From: JAWAFC01 sp038890815
Lineage (GTDB): Archaea; Micrarchaeota; Micrarchaeia; Burarchaeales; JACRGF01
Reading direction: 5' to 3'
DNA: 20,375 bases
NCBI GenBank assembly: GCA_038890815.1
Contig: JAWAFC010000012.1
Coordinates: forward strand, 1-20,375
In this document: positions 13,017 through 20,375 of the stretch, in pieces
Layout: the number at the start of each line of letters is the position of its first letter
Position numbering within the stretch: the first letter of the stretch is position 1
Position numbers and translations under genes: made by a program
Notes under the pieces: model-generated
The model's database searches: none
What the model was told of the DNA's origin: nothing
What the model saw: the letters and a program-made list of their open reading frames with translations, nothing else

Positions 13017-14870
13017 TCAGCATCTGAGGCTGTTGTAGGTTGCCGCCACCACGCAGGGGAATGGCTCTTTAACCATCGCTAGCTCCCATTTGTCGCACAC
13101 CACATTGCCGTTCTCGTCGGTATGCGACTGCACGCAGACATTCTCGCCAGCACACACATATATCCACGCAGCATAATCTGGGTCGCTGGCGTGAGTGGCA
13201 TTCCAGCTCACCATGTAACCGCATGCGCCAGCTATGTCATTTTTCTTGTAAGCAAGCGCGGCGAAAAAGCCGACCGTGTCGAGCTTGGTGATGCCGCTGG
13301 CGTTCGCGCAAGCCTTCACGCCGCTCCAGGCATCGCACGCCCGCAGCGCGCTGCCCGCTATCTGCTCGGCGGACAGCTGGCCCTCGGCAAGCAGTAGGGC
13401 ACGGTAGAAGTTTGGGTCTAGCTCGCAGCTCTCGGCGGCTACCCTCACTGCCAGATCATAGATACATCCTCCGCCTGCAGGTGGGAAATTGTCGACGAAG
13501 GTCGGGTTGAAACTCCCGATGAGGTTGGGATTGCTTCCCCTGCAATTATAGCGTTGTGATACTGGTGTGAGCGGACCTGTGAGCTCGGGCGCGCTGTAAT
13601 CGGGAGGCTGAAGCGCGCTCATCTGCAACTTGCTCATGAACTCGCACGCCCTGCCCTGCTTGCCGCTATAGGAGAACACGAGTGGAACCTGTGGGTTGCC
13701 AAAATCCTCCGATGCGCTGAAATAGATTCGCGTGCGGTTGAACCATACATTGATGGATGGGCTCTTCTGCGCCCCAAAGATGTCCACCATGCCCCAGCCG
13801 GTATCCGAGACAGAAGCGAGAGGGGAAGCCCTGTCCTGGAACTGGGCGTGGGCAATGCCGATAATTCCGGCGCTCACCAGCATGGGGATGTTCCGCATGA
13901 TGTAATCGTTGAAATCTGCGATCTGCTGCCGGGTCAGCCCGCACGCGCCTCCCTCGCTGGCGCCATAGAAGAGTATGATTGTCGGCTTGTGGAATTTTTT
14001 CATCACCTCTCTGGCAAATGGCACGATGTCCTCAAGCAGTGCCTCCTCGGCATCGCACGGCGGCTCGCGCGTGCTCAGCTCATTGAGCAGAACTCCCCTG
14101 CCCACCAAATCTATGTGGGGCTCGGCTTGTGAGAGCGCGCGCATCACTGCCTCTTTATTCCCAAATGCCTGGTCATCTCGGGGGACAAACGCTAGGAGGC
14201 AGTTCGGGCACCCTCCTCTGAGCGCTGCCAGCTCTGCCACCATGGTGCTCACCTCGCTCGGGTTGGTGGCATTGAAGCGAGCCTCGGGCGCCACGATGAC
14301 TGGCCCGATGTCTTTCAATTCGGCCGCAAGTTGCGCGGCGAATGCCGAGCCGCTCGCCGCACCGAGCTTTCCGCCCGTGTAGATGACATAGGCCGGGATG
14401 ACATTATGCTCGAGATAGCACTCGGCCATCTTCCGACTCGGAATGTAGGGAGGACGGCCGTCGGTTCTTACCAGCCATTTGACCGCCAGCGGAAGCCCTC
14501 CTGCGTACTGGTTGGCCTCATCGAATTCCGCAAAGGTAGCGCCTTGCCCGATCATGAACGTTTTGAGGTAGGTGTTCTCGTCAGACAGGATGTTTTTTAT
14601 GGAAAACGGATCGTTGGGATCACCGCTGCAGGACATGAATTTACAGCTTCCTTTGGCCAGCGATGTTTCGGCGAAAATCCACCATCCCGAGGTTTTGTTG
14701 GTGCAAACAAAACACAGGCATGGACCGGTATCGTAGCATTCGTCTGTGCCGACAACACTGCCCAGCTGAGTGTTGGGCTGTGTGTTGGAAAATACATCTT
14801 CATGCCGCCACAGCATGCTCTGAAGGCAGCCTGCCAGCAACAGCGCGAGCAACAAAATTAGCTTTTTCAG
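13017..14870 (-). CDS. Large cysteine-rich secreted lipoprotein, unknown function
   Basis: About 617 residues if started at CTG14870, which would give the ideal lipoprotein signal peptide MKKLILLLALLLAGC (lipobox LAGC, Cys15). The nearest ATG is 14915, which would put 15 extra residues before it. The mature part has more than 20 cysteines, suggesting disulphides outside the cell. Residues about 100-385 alternate beta strands and helices in a pattern like a TIM barrel (IGPVIVAPEARF, CLLAFVPRDD, HIDLVGRGVLLNEL, KPTIILFYGASEGG, GIIGIAHAQF). Residues about 470-585 are helical, with AAESCELDPNFYRALLLAEGQ faintly like the start of a lysozyme/transglycosylase fold. Neither domain is certain. Its start overlaps the stop of the giant gene, so the two form an operon. 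Confidence 0.85.
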   Translation of the reverse strand: MKKLILLLALLLAGCLQSMLWRHEDVFSNTQPNTQLGSVVGTDECYDTGPCLCFVCTNKTSGWWIFAETSLAKGSCKFMSCSGDPNDPFSIKNILSDENTYLKTFMIGQGATFAEFDEANQYAGGLPLAVKWLVRTDGRPPYIPSRKMAECYLEHNVIPAYVIYTGGKLGAASGSAFAAQLAAELKDIGPVIVAPEARFNATNPSEVSTMVAELAALRGGCPNCLLAFVPRDDQAFGNKEAVMRALSQAEPHIDLVGRGVLLNELSTREPPCDAEEALLEDIVPFAREVMKKFHKPTIILFYGASEGGACGLTRQQIADFNDYIMRNIPMLVSAGIIGIAHAQFQDRASPLASVSDTGWGMVDIFGAQKSPSINVWFNRTRIYFSASEDFGNPQVPLVFSYSGKQGRACEFMSKLQMSALQPPDYSAPELTGPLTPVSQRYNCRGSNPNLIGSFNPTFVDNFPPAGGGCIYDLAVRVAAESCELDPNFYRALLLAEGQLSAEQIAGSALRACDAWSGVKACANASGITKLDTVGFFAALAYKKNDIAGACGYMVSWNATHASDPDYAAWIYVCAGENVCVQSHTDENGNVVCDKWELAMVKEPFPCVVAATYNSLRC

Positions 14871-17800
14871 GGACTCACCCCACGGGAGAGTTGGCCTGCC
14901 CACCGAGCCCGCCATCCCATATCAACATTCTGGCGGCAGTGTGGGCACCATTGTGCAAACACGCCGATGCGATTTCCGCAGTGCGGGCATTCCACCGTCT
15001 TCCAGGCATACTCGGTATGCGTGTGCGGGTATCTCTGCGATGCCCGCCTTTTCATCAACCATTGCGCCAGCACGTTTGGTGGATAGGCTGGATAGTAGGA
15101 GTTGATGTAGCTCCATACGCCATAGGCCGCGCCCGCGCCCACCGGACCGGCCGTAGCTCCGGCTGCCGCAATGGCTGTCCATTTCACCGCGCTGAGACCC
15201 AAATATCCCCAGAACCTGCGCCTGAAGCCAGCACTCACCCTCCATAGCCCGCTCTCAAGAGCTCTCTGGCGCTCCTCGTACGTCGAGCGATAGCTGGCCT
15301 TGGCCACCAGCCACCGCGTCAGCTCGTACATCGCGATGGGCGGCATGGCATAGGCGAGCGAGAGCTGCCTCCATGGCTTGAGGAACTCGTACTCCTCCTC
15401 AAGCATCCTCAGCTGCTCGGGCAGGCTCCGGCTTCTAAGCATCAGCTCGAGCTCTGCCGCCTCCCTCAAGGCAGGGGTGGCCAGGTGCGGATAGCTGAAG
15501 GTGATGAAGCGCGCCATGGCCGCACCCATCCTCATGGCGTTGGGCCCGCGGTAGGTGGTGTACCAGGTGTTGTAGTTGGCGGGCGAGAAAGGCCCTCGCG
15601 AGCGCAGCTCAAGGTCCCTTGACTGCTCGGGCGTGATTTGCTGAAGCCTGTCCTTGAGGAAGGTGAATGCTGTGTTTTCATCCCTCACTCCAGTCGTCTC
15701 GTACAACATGTAGGAGAGCCATGGCACGAGCCCGTGCCAGCCGGCAAACCTCTCCTCGTGTGGATAGCGGCCAACTGGGCTGAGCTTCCACAGATATCCT
15801 CTGAGCTCATCGAGGTAAATCCTGTTCTTGTACCTCGGTACGAGAGCCTCGCCCGGTCTGGTGAGGCTCTCGCCCTTAATCAGGTACCACGTGGCCTTGA
15901 GCCAGGAGTGCGGCTTGTAGCCCTGCACAGGGTCGGTTGTGAATGGAATGCCCTGGCGTGCCAATATGAATGGCCTGGTGAGCCTGAAGAACCTGTTCCC
16001 AAAGCGGTCCTCCATGCTCAGCGTGAGCCCCCACAGGAAGCCCATCGAGGATTTGCCGGCCATGTGGTCGATGGGGTGTAGGTAAGTCATGGGTCCCCAT
16101 ACATAGCCGCCCGGAATGAACAGCGAGGCACCGTATGCTGCCGAGTGCGCTCTGGGTGTTTTGTAGCGCATGGGAAGGCGCACGGTCTCTACGTGGTACA
16201 TGAAGTACAACGAATCCGAAAGCCCCTCCACGACCTCTTTCTCGAGCGCGAACTCCTCCCTCTTGGTAAGCTCGGCGCGCCTCTGTCTGACCTGTTGCCT
16301 GTATCTTCTGAGGTCGCTGTTCAGCTGCCACCACGCCTTCTCGCGCAGGCGGAGGATTTCGGCCTTCTTCCTGGCCCTCGCAATCCTCTCATCCAGCCTT
16401 TCAATTTCCCTCCTTGTGTTCTCCACCGTTCTCTCATACGATGCCGCCAGCATCTCATCGCCCCTTCCTCTGGCGGCCGCGGCCAGCCCGATGTATCTTT
16501 GCATGCGCCTGCGAAGCTCCTCCCTCTCCTGTAGCAGTGAGGGTATCACCGTGCTCTCAAGGTCCAGCCGCTCGCCGTGCGTCTTGTATCTCTCCTCGTA
16601 CACGGCGTTGTAGCGGGCGAGCTCGCCCAGTTTTCCCTCCACCTCCCTCAGCACCTCTTCCACTTTCGCTCTCTGGAACACCATCACGCCTCCCCGTTCC
16701 TCCCCGAGCCTGCGCGCGCCGAACGCCTTTGTCAGTGCTGCAAAATATCCATCAACATCCCTGTACTCGGTGCCGCCCCCGGCATCGATGGCCCTTATCA
16801 GATCGCGCAACATTGTGAAGTTGGCCCTCGTGGCCGTGCCCTCCTCCCTCAGCAGGTCGGCCATCCACTGGCTGTAAAGGCCCTTTTCCCACTCCGATTT
16901 GAACTCACGGGCAACTAGCGATGAGTATTCTATGAAAGCTTTGGCGGCATACAGCTCCTGCACGCGCGGCATGGTCGCGGCCATCACCACCCGCTCAAGG
17001 GCCGCCAGCACTGGATGCAGGGTATGACTCTCAATGAATCCATATAGAGAGTAGACGCTTGGCCTCTCGAGAACCTCGCGCAGGGTTATCGGTTTCCTGG
17101 CTCGAGCCATGAGCTCGCCCTCTCTGTTTCTGAGGGCGGTGGCGTGTCTGTTGTAATCATACCTCTCGACCCTGCCATCGGCCCATCTGAACCACAGCTC
17201 GACGTTGATGGGCACATCGGCCTTGGATAGTCTGATGGTGTTGATCGCCTTTGGGTCATCAATCGGGAAGACGTACCAGCCCGTCGCTTGCGCTATCATC
17301 GGCAGTTGCTGTGTCATCTCGTACGTCACTGCTCCTCCGGGCCTCAGCACACCGAGCTCATCGAGCCTTCTTCTTGTGTCGATGATCTCGGCCCGCTCGC
17401 CCTCCACCTCGATGATCACCCGGCCGCGCTCCCTGCGCGCCAGCCCCGTGCTCTCGAGTATGTCCACCAGGCTCCAGAAGTCCCTCCTGCGCACGGTGGC
17501 GCCCTCTGTAGCTCCGACGTGAGCCAGACAGCCGGCATCGAAAAGCCTCTCGAGGTTGTCACGCAGCAACGTCTCCCTCCTTGCAGGATCGGCCATGCGA
17601 AGCTCATCATAGAGCGCAGCATCCACGAACCTGAGCCGCGTGAGGTCCTCCCTGATGCGCCCGGCCTTTCTGGCCGCCCTCAGCAGTATGTCGACTGTCC
17701 TTCTGTTGTTTAACTCGGCCTCAGAAATGCGCATTATCCTCTGCGCCAGCGGCAGCGCTCTCACGCCCTCATCCAGCACGCCCGTGCTGATGAGCTCATC

Positions 17801-20167
17801 GGCGAGCGCGTTGATTGCGTTCTCGCGCGGCCTGTTGTACTCTTCCATCATGCGCTCCATCGACTCGCCCACCGCTTGTAACATGTCTTGCCTGCGCACA
17901 AGCTCTGCGAGGTTCTGTATGCCTTGCTGCTCTGCAAAGCTCTCGAGCATGTGGAGCCTCTCCTCATTGACATATCGCTCGCGCCACGTCCGCTCGATGA
18001 CCGCGATGTCGCGCACGCACTCCTCACCACCTTGTTGAATGAGTTGTACCCTCAGCTCCTCGAGGCTCTGGGCAGTCACGCCAATGCCGTGCCTTCTCGC
18101 CACCTCCCTGAGTTCCTCCAGCATGATCTGCTGCCTGCGCGCCTCACCAAGCGGGCCGTAGGTGCGCTCGAGTATACCATCCCTGAAATCCGCGGCCGCA
18201 TCACCGAGGGCGTTGATGACGCCAGTCCGCGCCCTCTCCTCAAATTCCCCAAAATTCAGCGTGGGCCTGCTTGCCAAATCGCGTATAAGCTGGGAGAAGG
18301 TCTCAAACCTCCTTTCGTGAGGATCGGTGAGCAGAAACTGCCTGTCAAGCTCCCACTCTACATCAACGGTGGTGGGCTCTCTCCCCTGCCTGGCAGCCTC
18401 CTGTCTCTCCATCTCAATGTAGCGCTGGTTGAATGCGAGCACAGCCTCAGCAATCTCCCTCACTCTCCTGCGGTAGTCCTCCTCACTCATGCGCCGCTCT
18501 CGCACTATCCTCTCCAGCTCCTCCCAGTATTGCTCGCATGTTGTTGTGGCGCTATCCAGGCGTTCCATCATACCTCTCAGCTCGGCGAGCCGTATGGCCG
18601 TTGCTGGGTTATCAACGTCAGCAGATAGCCTCGCATACTCATTTCTCAGCGATTCGTGCGCAGTGGTCGCCACATTGCGCAACTCCTCGAAGCGCCTGTC
18701 ACCATTCTCCGGGTTGAGCGCGCGCACGCGCAGCACTTCGATGTCGCTTGCATTGAGCAGCTTTGCTGTGGCGGCGAGCTCTCGGCTGAGCCTCAGGATG
18801 AGTTGCGCCTTCACTTCGTTGGGCATCTTGTATTCGACAATGTCCCGCAGGTCCTCTTGGTGATCGATTATGTATTGCCCTGTCAGCTGGGTGAGAAAGC
18901 CTGCCTGCCTCCGCAGCCATTCCTCGGCACCTCTCGTCTCGGCGCCGAGTTTTTTGGCCGCACGCACACCGAGAAGGGCGAGGCTGGCCGTGCCGGCACG
19001 CAACGCTCTCAGCCCTACGCCCACCACCATCTTCACCGAGCCGTATGCCTCGCCAGCAAACACCAGTCCGGGAATTTGGGCATAATATGATGTGCCCGGG
19101 ATTCGGATGCCTTTTGTCGCCCAGCGCGGTATGCCTGCGGCCGCGTGCACTATCTTCTCTGCCTCGGCGTGCACCTTCTCGGATTCGACAAAGCGCAACA
19201 CGCCGTAGCGCGTCCGCCTGAGCCTGCTCATGGCGAACGCGAGCGCGGGGGGCTCGCCCTGTCTTCTGTATTCCCTCACCAGTCGGTCATACACGGCCTC
19301 AAGCGCTAGCGCCCTTTCCTCAGATTTTCTCTTTGCCAGCGCGCTGTCGATGTCCCTGGCCACGGCGTTTGCCTCGGATGGCTGCAGCATGCTATGAGCG
19401 ACCTCTCTGAGTTGCTGGGCATATGCCTCGGAGATGCGGGCAAATGTGCTGGCAAAACCAATGCTCGCCAGCCCGTATACCCGGCTGGCCTGCTTCCAGC
19501 CCTCCGGCCTCCTCACTCTCTTGAATGCCAGCTTCTTTGGCTTGGGCAAGCGCGGAGTGGTAATATCAAACAGCGCGAGAGGACTCTTGCCCACCACATA
19601 CATGTAGGAAAACAGAAGGCCTGCCAGTATGAACAGGGGAAGGCAGGCATAACCCATGCGCTGCGTCTCGGAGCCGAATATGTTGGCCAGTGAGAACGGC
19701 ATGGCGCTTGCCGGGCAGTGGATGAGCCTGGCGCTCTCGCTTGGTTTGTACTCCCCTCTGCCTGAATAGTTTGCCTTTATGTTGGTGCAAGTGCTCGTGA
19801 CTGGAATGCCCGATAGGCTGCACACAGCCAGCCCATCGGCATCGGTGGTGACCGGCCCACATAGCAGCACATATGCCTTCTGCTCTGTATCATAGTAGTA
19901 GAATGAGATGTTTTCGCCCGCGAGCGGCCCTCGCTCGAGCCTGTTGCCCTCCCCAGCCTCGGGCACTGGCTGCGTTATCTTCCCAACATCAAAAAAGGGT
20001 GGAAACGAGACTGCCGTCACGCGCACATAGCTGAGCTCGGCCTCGGCTTGATAACCCCTCTCCGCCTCATAGAGCTTAAGGTTAAGGTTGGTTACCGTGC
20101 ATCCCGTGCACTGCTCATCGGCGGCGGCGAGCGCGGCCAACAACAGCAGGGCGAGCGCGGCGCGCAT
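14867..20167 (-). CDS. Giant membrane-anchored protein with zinc ribbon, unknown function
   Basis: A protein of 1766 residues that I do not recognise. Order: signal peptide (1-17, MRAALALLLLAALAAA); an outer domain of about 150 residues with paired cysteines and an Ig/invasin-like strand pattern (NISFYYYDTEQKAYVLLCGPVTTDADG); one membrane helix at about 172-192; a basic stop-transfer stretch (PRLPKPKKLAFKRVRR); then about 1450 residues of mostly charged Arg/Glu-rich helices with coiled-coil character; a more globular region near 1330-1500 rich in aromatic residues; a Gly/Ala hydrophobic stretch at 1662-1685; and a zinc ribbon with Cys1727/1730/1741/1744 (two CPHC). No ATPase Walker motif is seen. 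ATG20167 begins the signal peptide and lies 26 bp from a TATA box. Leads the operon with the lipoprotein. Confidence 0.88.
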   Translation of the reverse strand: MRAALALLLLAALAAADEQCTGCTVTNLNLKLYEAERGYQAEAELSYVRVTAVSFPPFFDVGKITQPVPEAGEGNRLERGPLAGENISFYYYDTEQKAYVLLCGPVTTDADGLAVCSLSGIPVTSTCTNIKANYSGRGEYKPSESARLIHCPASAMPFSLANIFGSETQRMGYACLPLFILAGLLFSYMYVVGKSPLALFDITTPRLPKPKKLAFKRVRRPEGWKQASRVYGLASIGFASTFARISEAYAQQLREVAHSMLQPSEANAVARDIDSALAKRKSEERALALEAVYDRLVREYRRQGEPPALAFAMSRLRRTRYGVLRFVESEKVHAEAEKIVHAAAGIPRWATKGIRIPGTSYYAQIPGLVFAGEAYGSVKMVVGVGLRALRAGTASLALLGVRAAKKLGAETRGAEEWLRRQAGFLTQLTGQYIIDHQEDLRDIVEYKMPNEVKAQLILRLSRELAATAKLLNASDIEVLRVRALNPENGDRRFEELRNVATTAHESLRNEYARLSADVDNPATAIRLAELRGMMERLDSATTTCEQYWEELERIVRERRMSEEDYRRRVREIAEAVLAFNQRYIEMERQEAARQGREPTTVDVEWELDRQFLLTDPHERRFETFSQLIRDLASRPTLNFGEFEERARTGVINALGDAAADFRDGILERTYGPLGEARRQQIMLEELREVARRHGIGVTAQSLEELRVQLIQQGGEECVRDIAVIERTWRERYVNEERLHMLESFAEQQGIQNLAELVRRQDMLQAVGESMERMMEEYNRPRENAINALADELISTGVLDEGVRALPLAQRIMRISEAELNNRRTVDILLRAARKAGRIREDLTRLRFVDAALYDELRMADPARRETLLRDNLERLFDAGCLAHVGATEGATVRRRDFWSLVDILESTGLARRERGRVIIEVEGERAEIIDTRRRLDELGVLRPGGAVTYEMTQQLPMIAQATGWYVFPIDDPKAINTIRLSKADVPINVELWFRWADGRVERYDYNRHATALRNREGELMARARKPITLREVLERPSVYSLYGFIESHTLHPVLAALERVVMAATMPRVQELYAAKAFIEYSSLVAREFKSEWEKGLYSQWMADLLREEGTATRANFTMLRDLIRAIDAGGGTEYRDVDGYFAALTKAFGARRLGEERGGVMVFQRAKVEEVLREVEGKLGELARYNAVYEERYKTHGERLDLESTVIPSLLQEREELRRRMQRYIGLAAAARGRGDEMLAASYERTVENTRREIERLDERIARARKKAEILRLREKAWWQLNSDLRRYRQQVRQRRAELTKREEFALEKEVVEGLSDSLYFMYHVETVRLPMRYKTPRAHSAAYGASLFIPGGYVWGPMTYLHPIDHMAGKSSMGFLWGLTLSMEDRFGNRFFRLTRPFILARQGIPFTTDPVQGYKPHSWLKATWYLIKGESLTRPGEALVPRYKNRIYLDELRGYLWKLSPVGRYPHEERFAGWHGLVPWLSYMLYETTGVRDENTAFTFLKDRLQQITPEQSRDLELRSRGPFSPANYNTWYTTYRGPNAMRMGAAMARFITFSYPHLATPALREAAELELMLRSRSLPEQLRMLEEEYEFLKPWRQLSLAYAMPPIAMYELTRWLVAKASYRSTYEERQRALESGLWRVSAGFRRRFWGYLGLSAVKWTAIAAAGATAGPVGAGAAYGVWSYINSYYPAYPPNVLAQWLMKRRASQRYPHTHTEYAWKTVECPHCGNRIGVFAQWCPHCRQNVDMGWRARWAGQLSRGVSP

Positions 20168-20189
20168 GAAATTATTGCGCCTTCCTTTC

Positions 20190-20197
20190 TTTAAAAT
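20190..20197 (-). promoter_or_regulatory. TATA-like box of the giant protein operon
   Basis: On the minus strand this reads ATTTTAAA. The centre is 26-27 bp from ATG20167, supporting that start over an upstream in-frame ATG at 20212, which lies beyond the box. Confidence 0.55.
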
Positions 20198-20230
20198 ATG
20201 CTTATCGGGCAATTGGACTTCGACAGCGTA

Positions 20231-20241
20231 AATATTTAATA
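20231..20241 (+). promoter_or_regulatory. TATA-like box of the right-edge gene
   Basis: AATATTTAATA on the plus strand, centred about 30 bp before ATG20267. An ATG at 20260 opens a frame that stops after seven codons, so a few bases of leader before ATG20267 are likely. Confidence 0.4.
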
Positions 20242-20266
20242 CCGGAAGACCATAATTTTATGTCTC

Positions 20267-20375
20267 ATGGCGTACATCGATGAGCTGATTGCTGCGGGTT
20301 TTACTCGAGAGCAGGCCGAAAAGCTTGCTGAGGCTGATGCGCTTCACTGGAAGACACTGAATGCGGAGGAGATCC
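20267..20375 (+). CDS. Unrecognised protein, N-terminal 36 residues only
   Basis: The start of a plus-strand gene that leaves the window. The visible residues (MAYIDELIAAGFTREQAEKL followed by AEADALHWKTLNAEEI) are helical, acidic and soluble. The GFTREQAEKL pattern resembles a small helical docking motif of the UBA kind, but 36 residues do not support a family call. It is divergent from the giant-protein operon with 99 bp between start codons. Confidence 0.6.
   Translation, partial: MAYIDELIAAGFTREQAEKLAEADALHWKTLNAEEI

Noticed and set aside
20167..20212. Fifteen-residue N-terminal extension of the giant protein from ATG20212
   Set aside because: The TATA box lies within this stretch and the signal peptide begins at ATG20167.

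Overview
The window looks like a chromosomal piece of an archaeon, most likely a small-genome DPANN-type lineage (Micrarchaeota or Diapherotrites-like; this placement is inference). The evidence is an archaeal EF-1 alpha followed by archaeal uS10, an archaeal-type GTP-dependent PEP carboxykinase, an archaeal class I aldolase, an e-MtaB-like tRNA methylthiotransferase, two intron-bearing tRNA genes without encoded CCA, and TATA boxes placed 24-28 bp upstream of start codons. That spacing implies mostly leaderless transcripts.

Layout. (1) 1-5302, minus strand: pckG, ilvD, glnA and a cut-off lipoprotein gene; ilvD, glnA and the lipoprotein gene each have their own TATA-like box. (2) 5303-5779: a gene-poor stretch with GGTTCC palindromes, two tandem 43-bp hairpin repeats and a tRNA-Phe gene with two introns, one of them in the D-loop. 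(3) 5780-7127: a two-gene coiled-coil operon (minus) divergent from a MarC-family membrane protein (plus); one TATA element lies symmetrically between them. (4) 7153-9409: a small four-CxxC zinc protein (minus), a radical-SAM tRNA methylthiotransferase and a six-helix membrane protein (plus). (5) 9406-11831: class I fructose-bisphosphate aldolase (minus), divergent from the EF-1 alpha/uS10 pair (plus). (6) 11874-12979: a stand-alone protein with two receiver domains and an intron-bearing tRNA-Ser(UGA). (7) 13017-20167, minus strand: a two-gene operon encoding a 1766-residue membrane-anchored protein of no recognised family and a cysteine-rich lipoprotein of about 617 residues. Their junction suggests a CTG start codon overlapping the upstream TGA. 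(8) From 20267: the start of an unrecognised plus-strand gene.

How they fit together. PEPCK and the aldolase belong to gluconeogenesis/glycolysis; IlvD and glutamine synthetase to branched-chain amino-acid and nitrogen metabolism. EF-1 alpha, uS10, the two tRNAs and the methylthiotransferase (which would act on A37 of ANN-decoding tRNAs) belong to translation. The giant protein/lipoprotein operon is the best candidate for an undescribed system: a cell-envelope machine with an outer Ig-like domain, one membrane anchor, a very long helical body and a C-terminal zinc ribbon, co-expressed with a secreted lipoprotein. The two tRNA genes are the second point of interest, for their unusual introns and for promoters that seem to start transcription at the mature 5' end.
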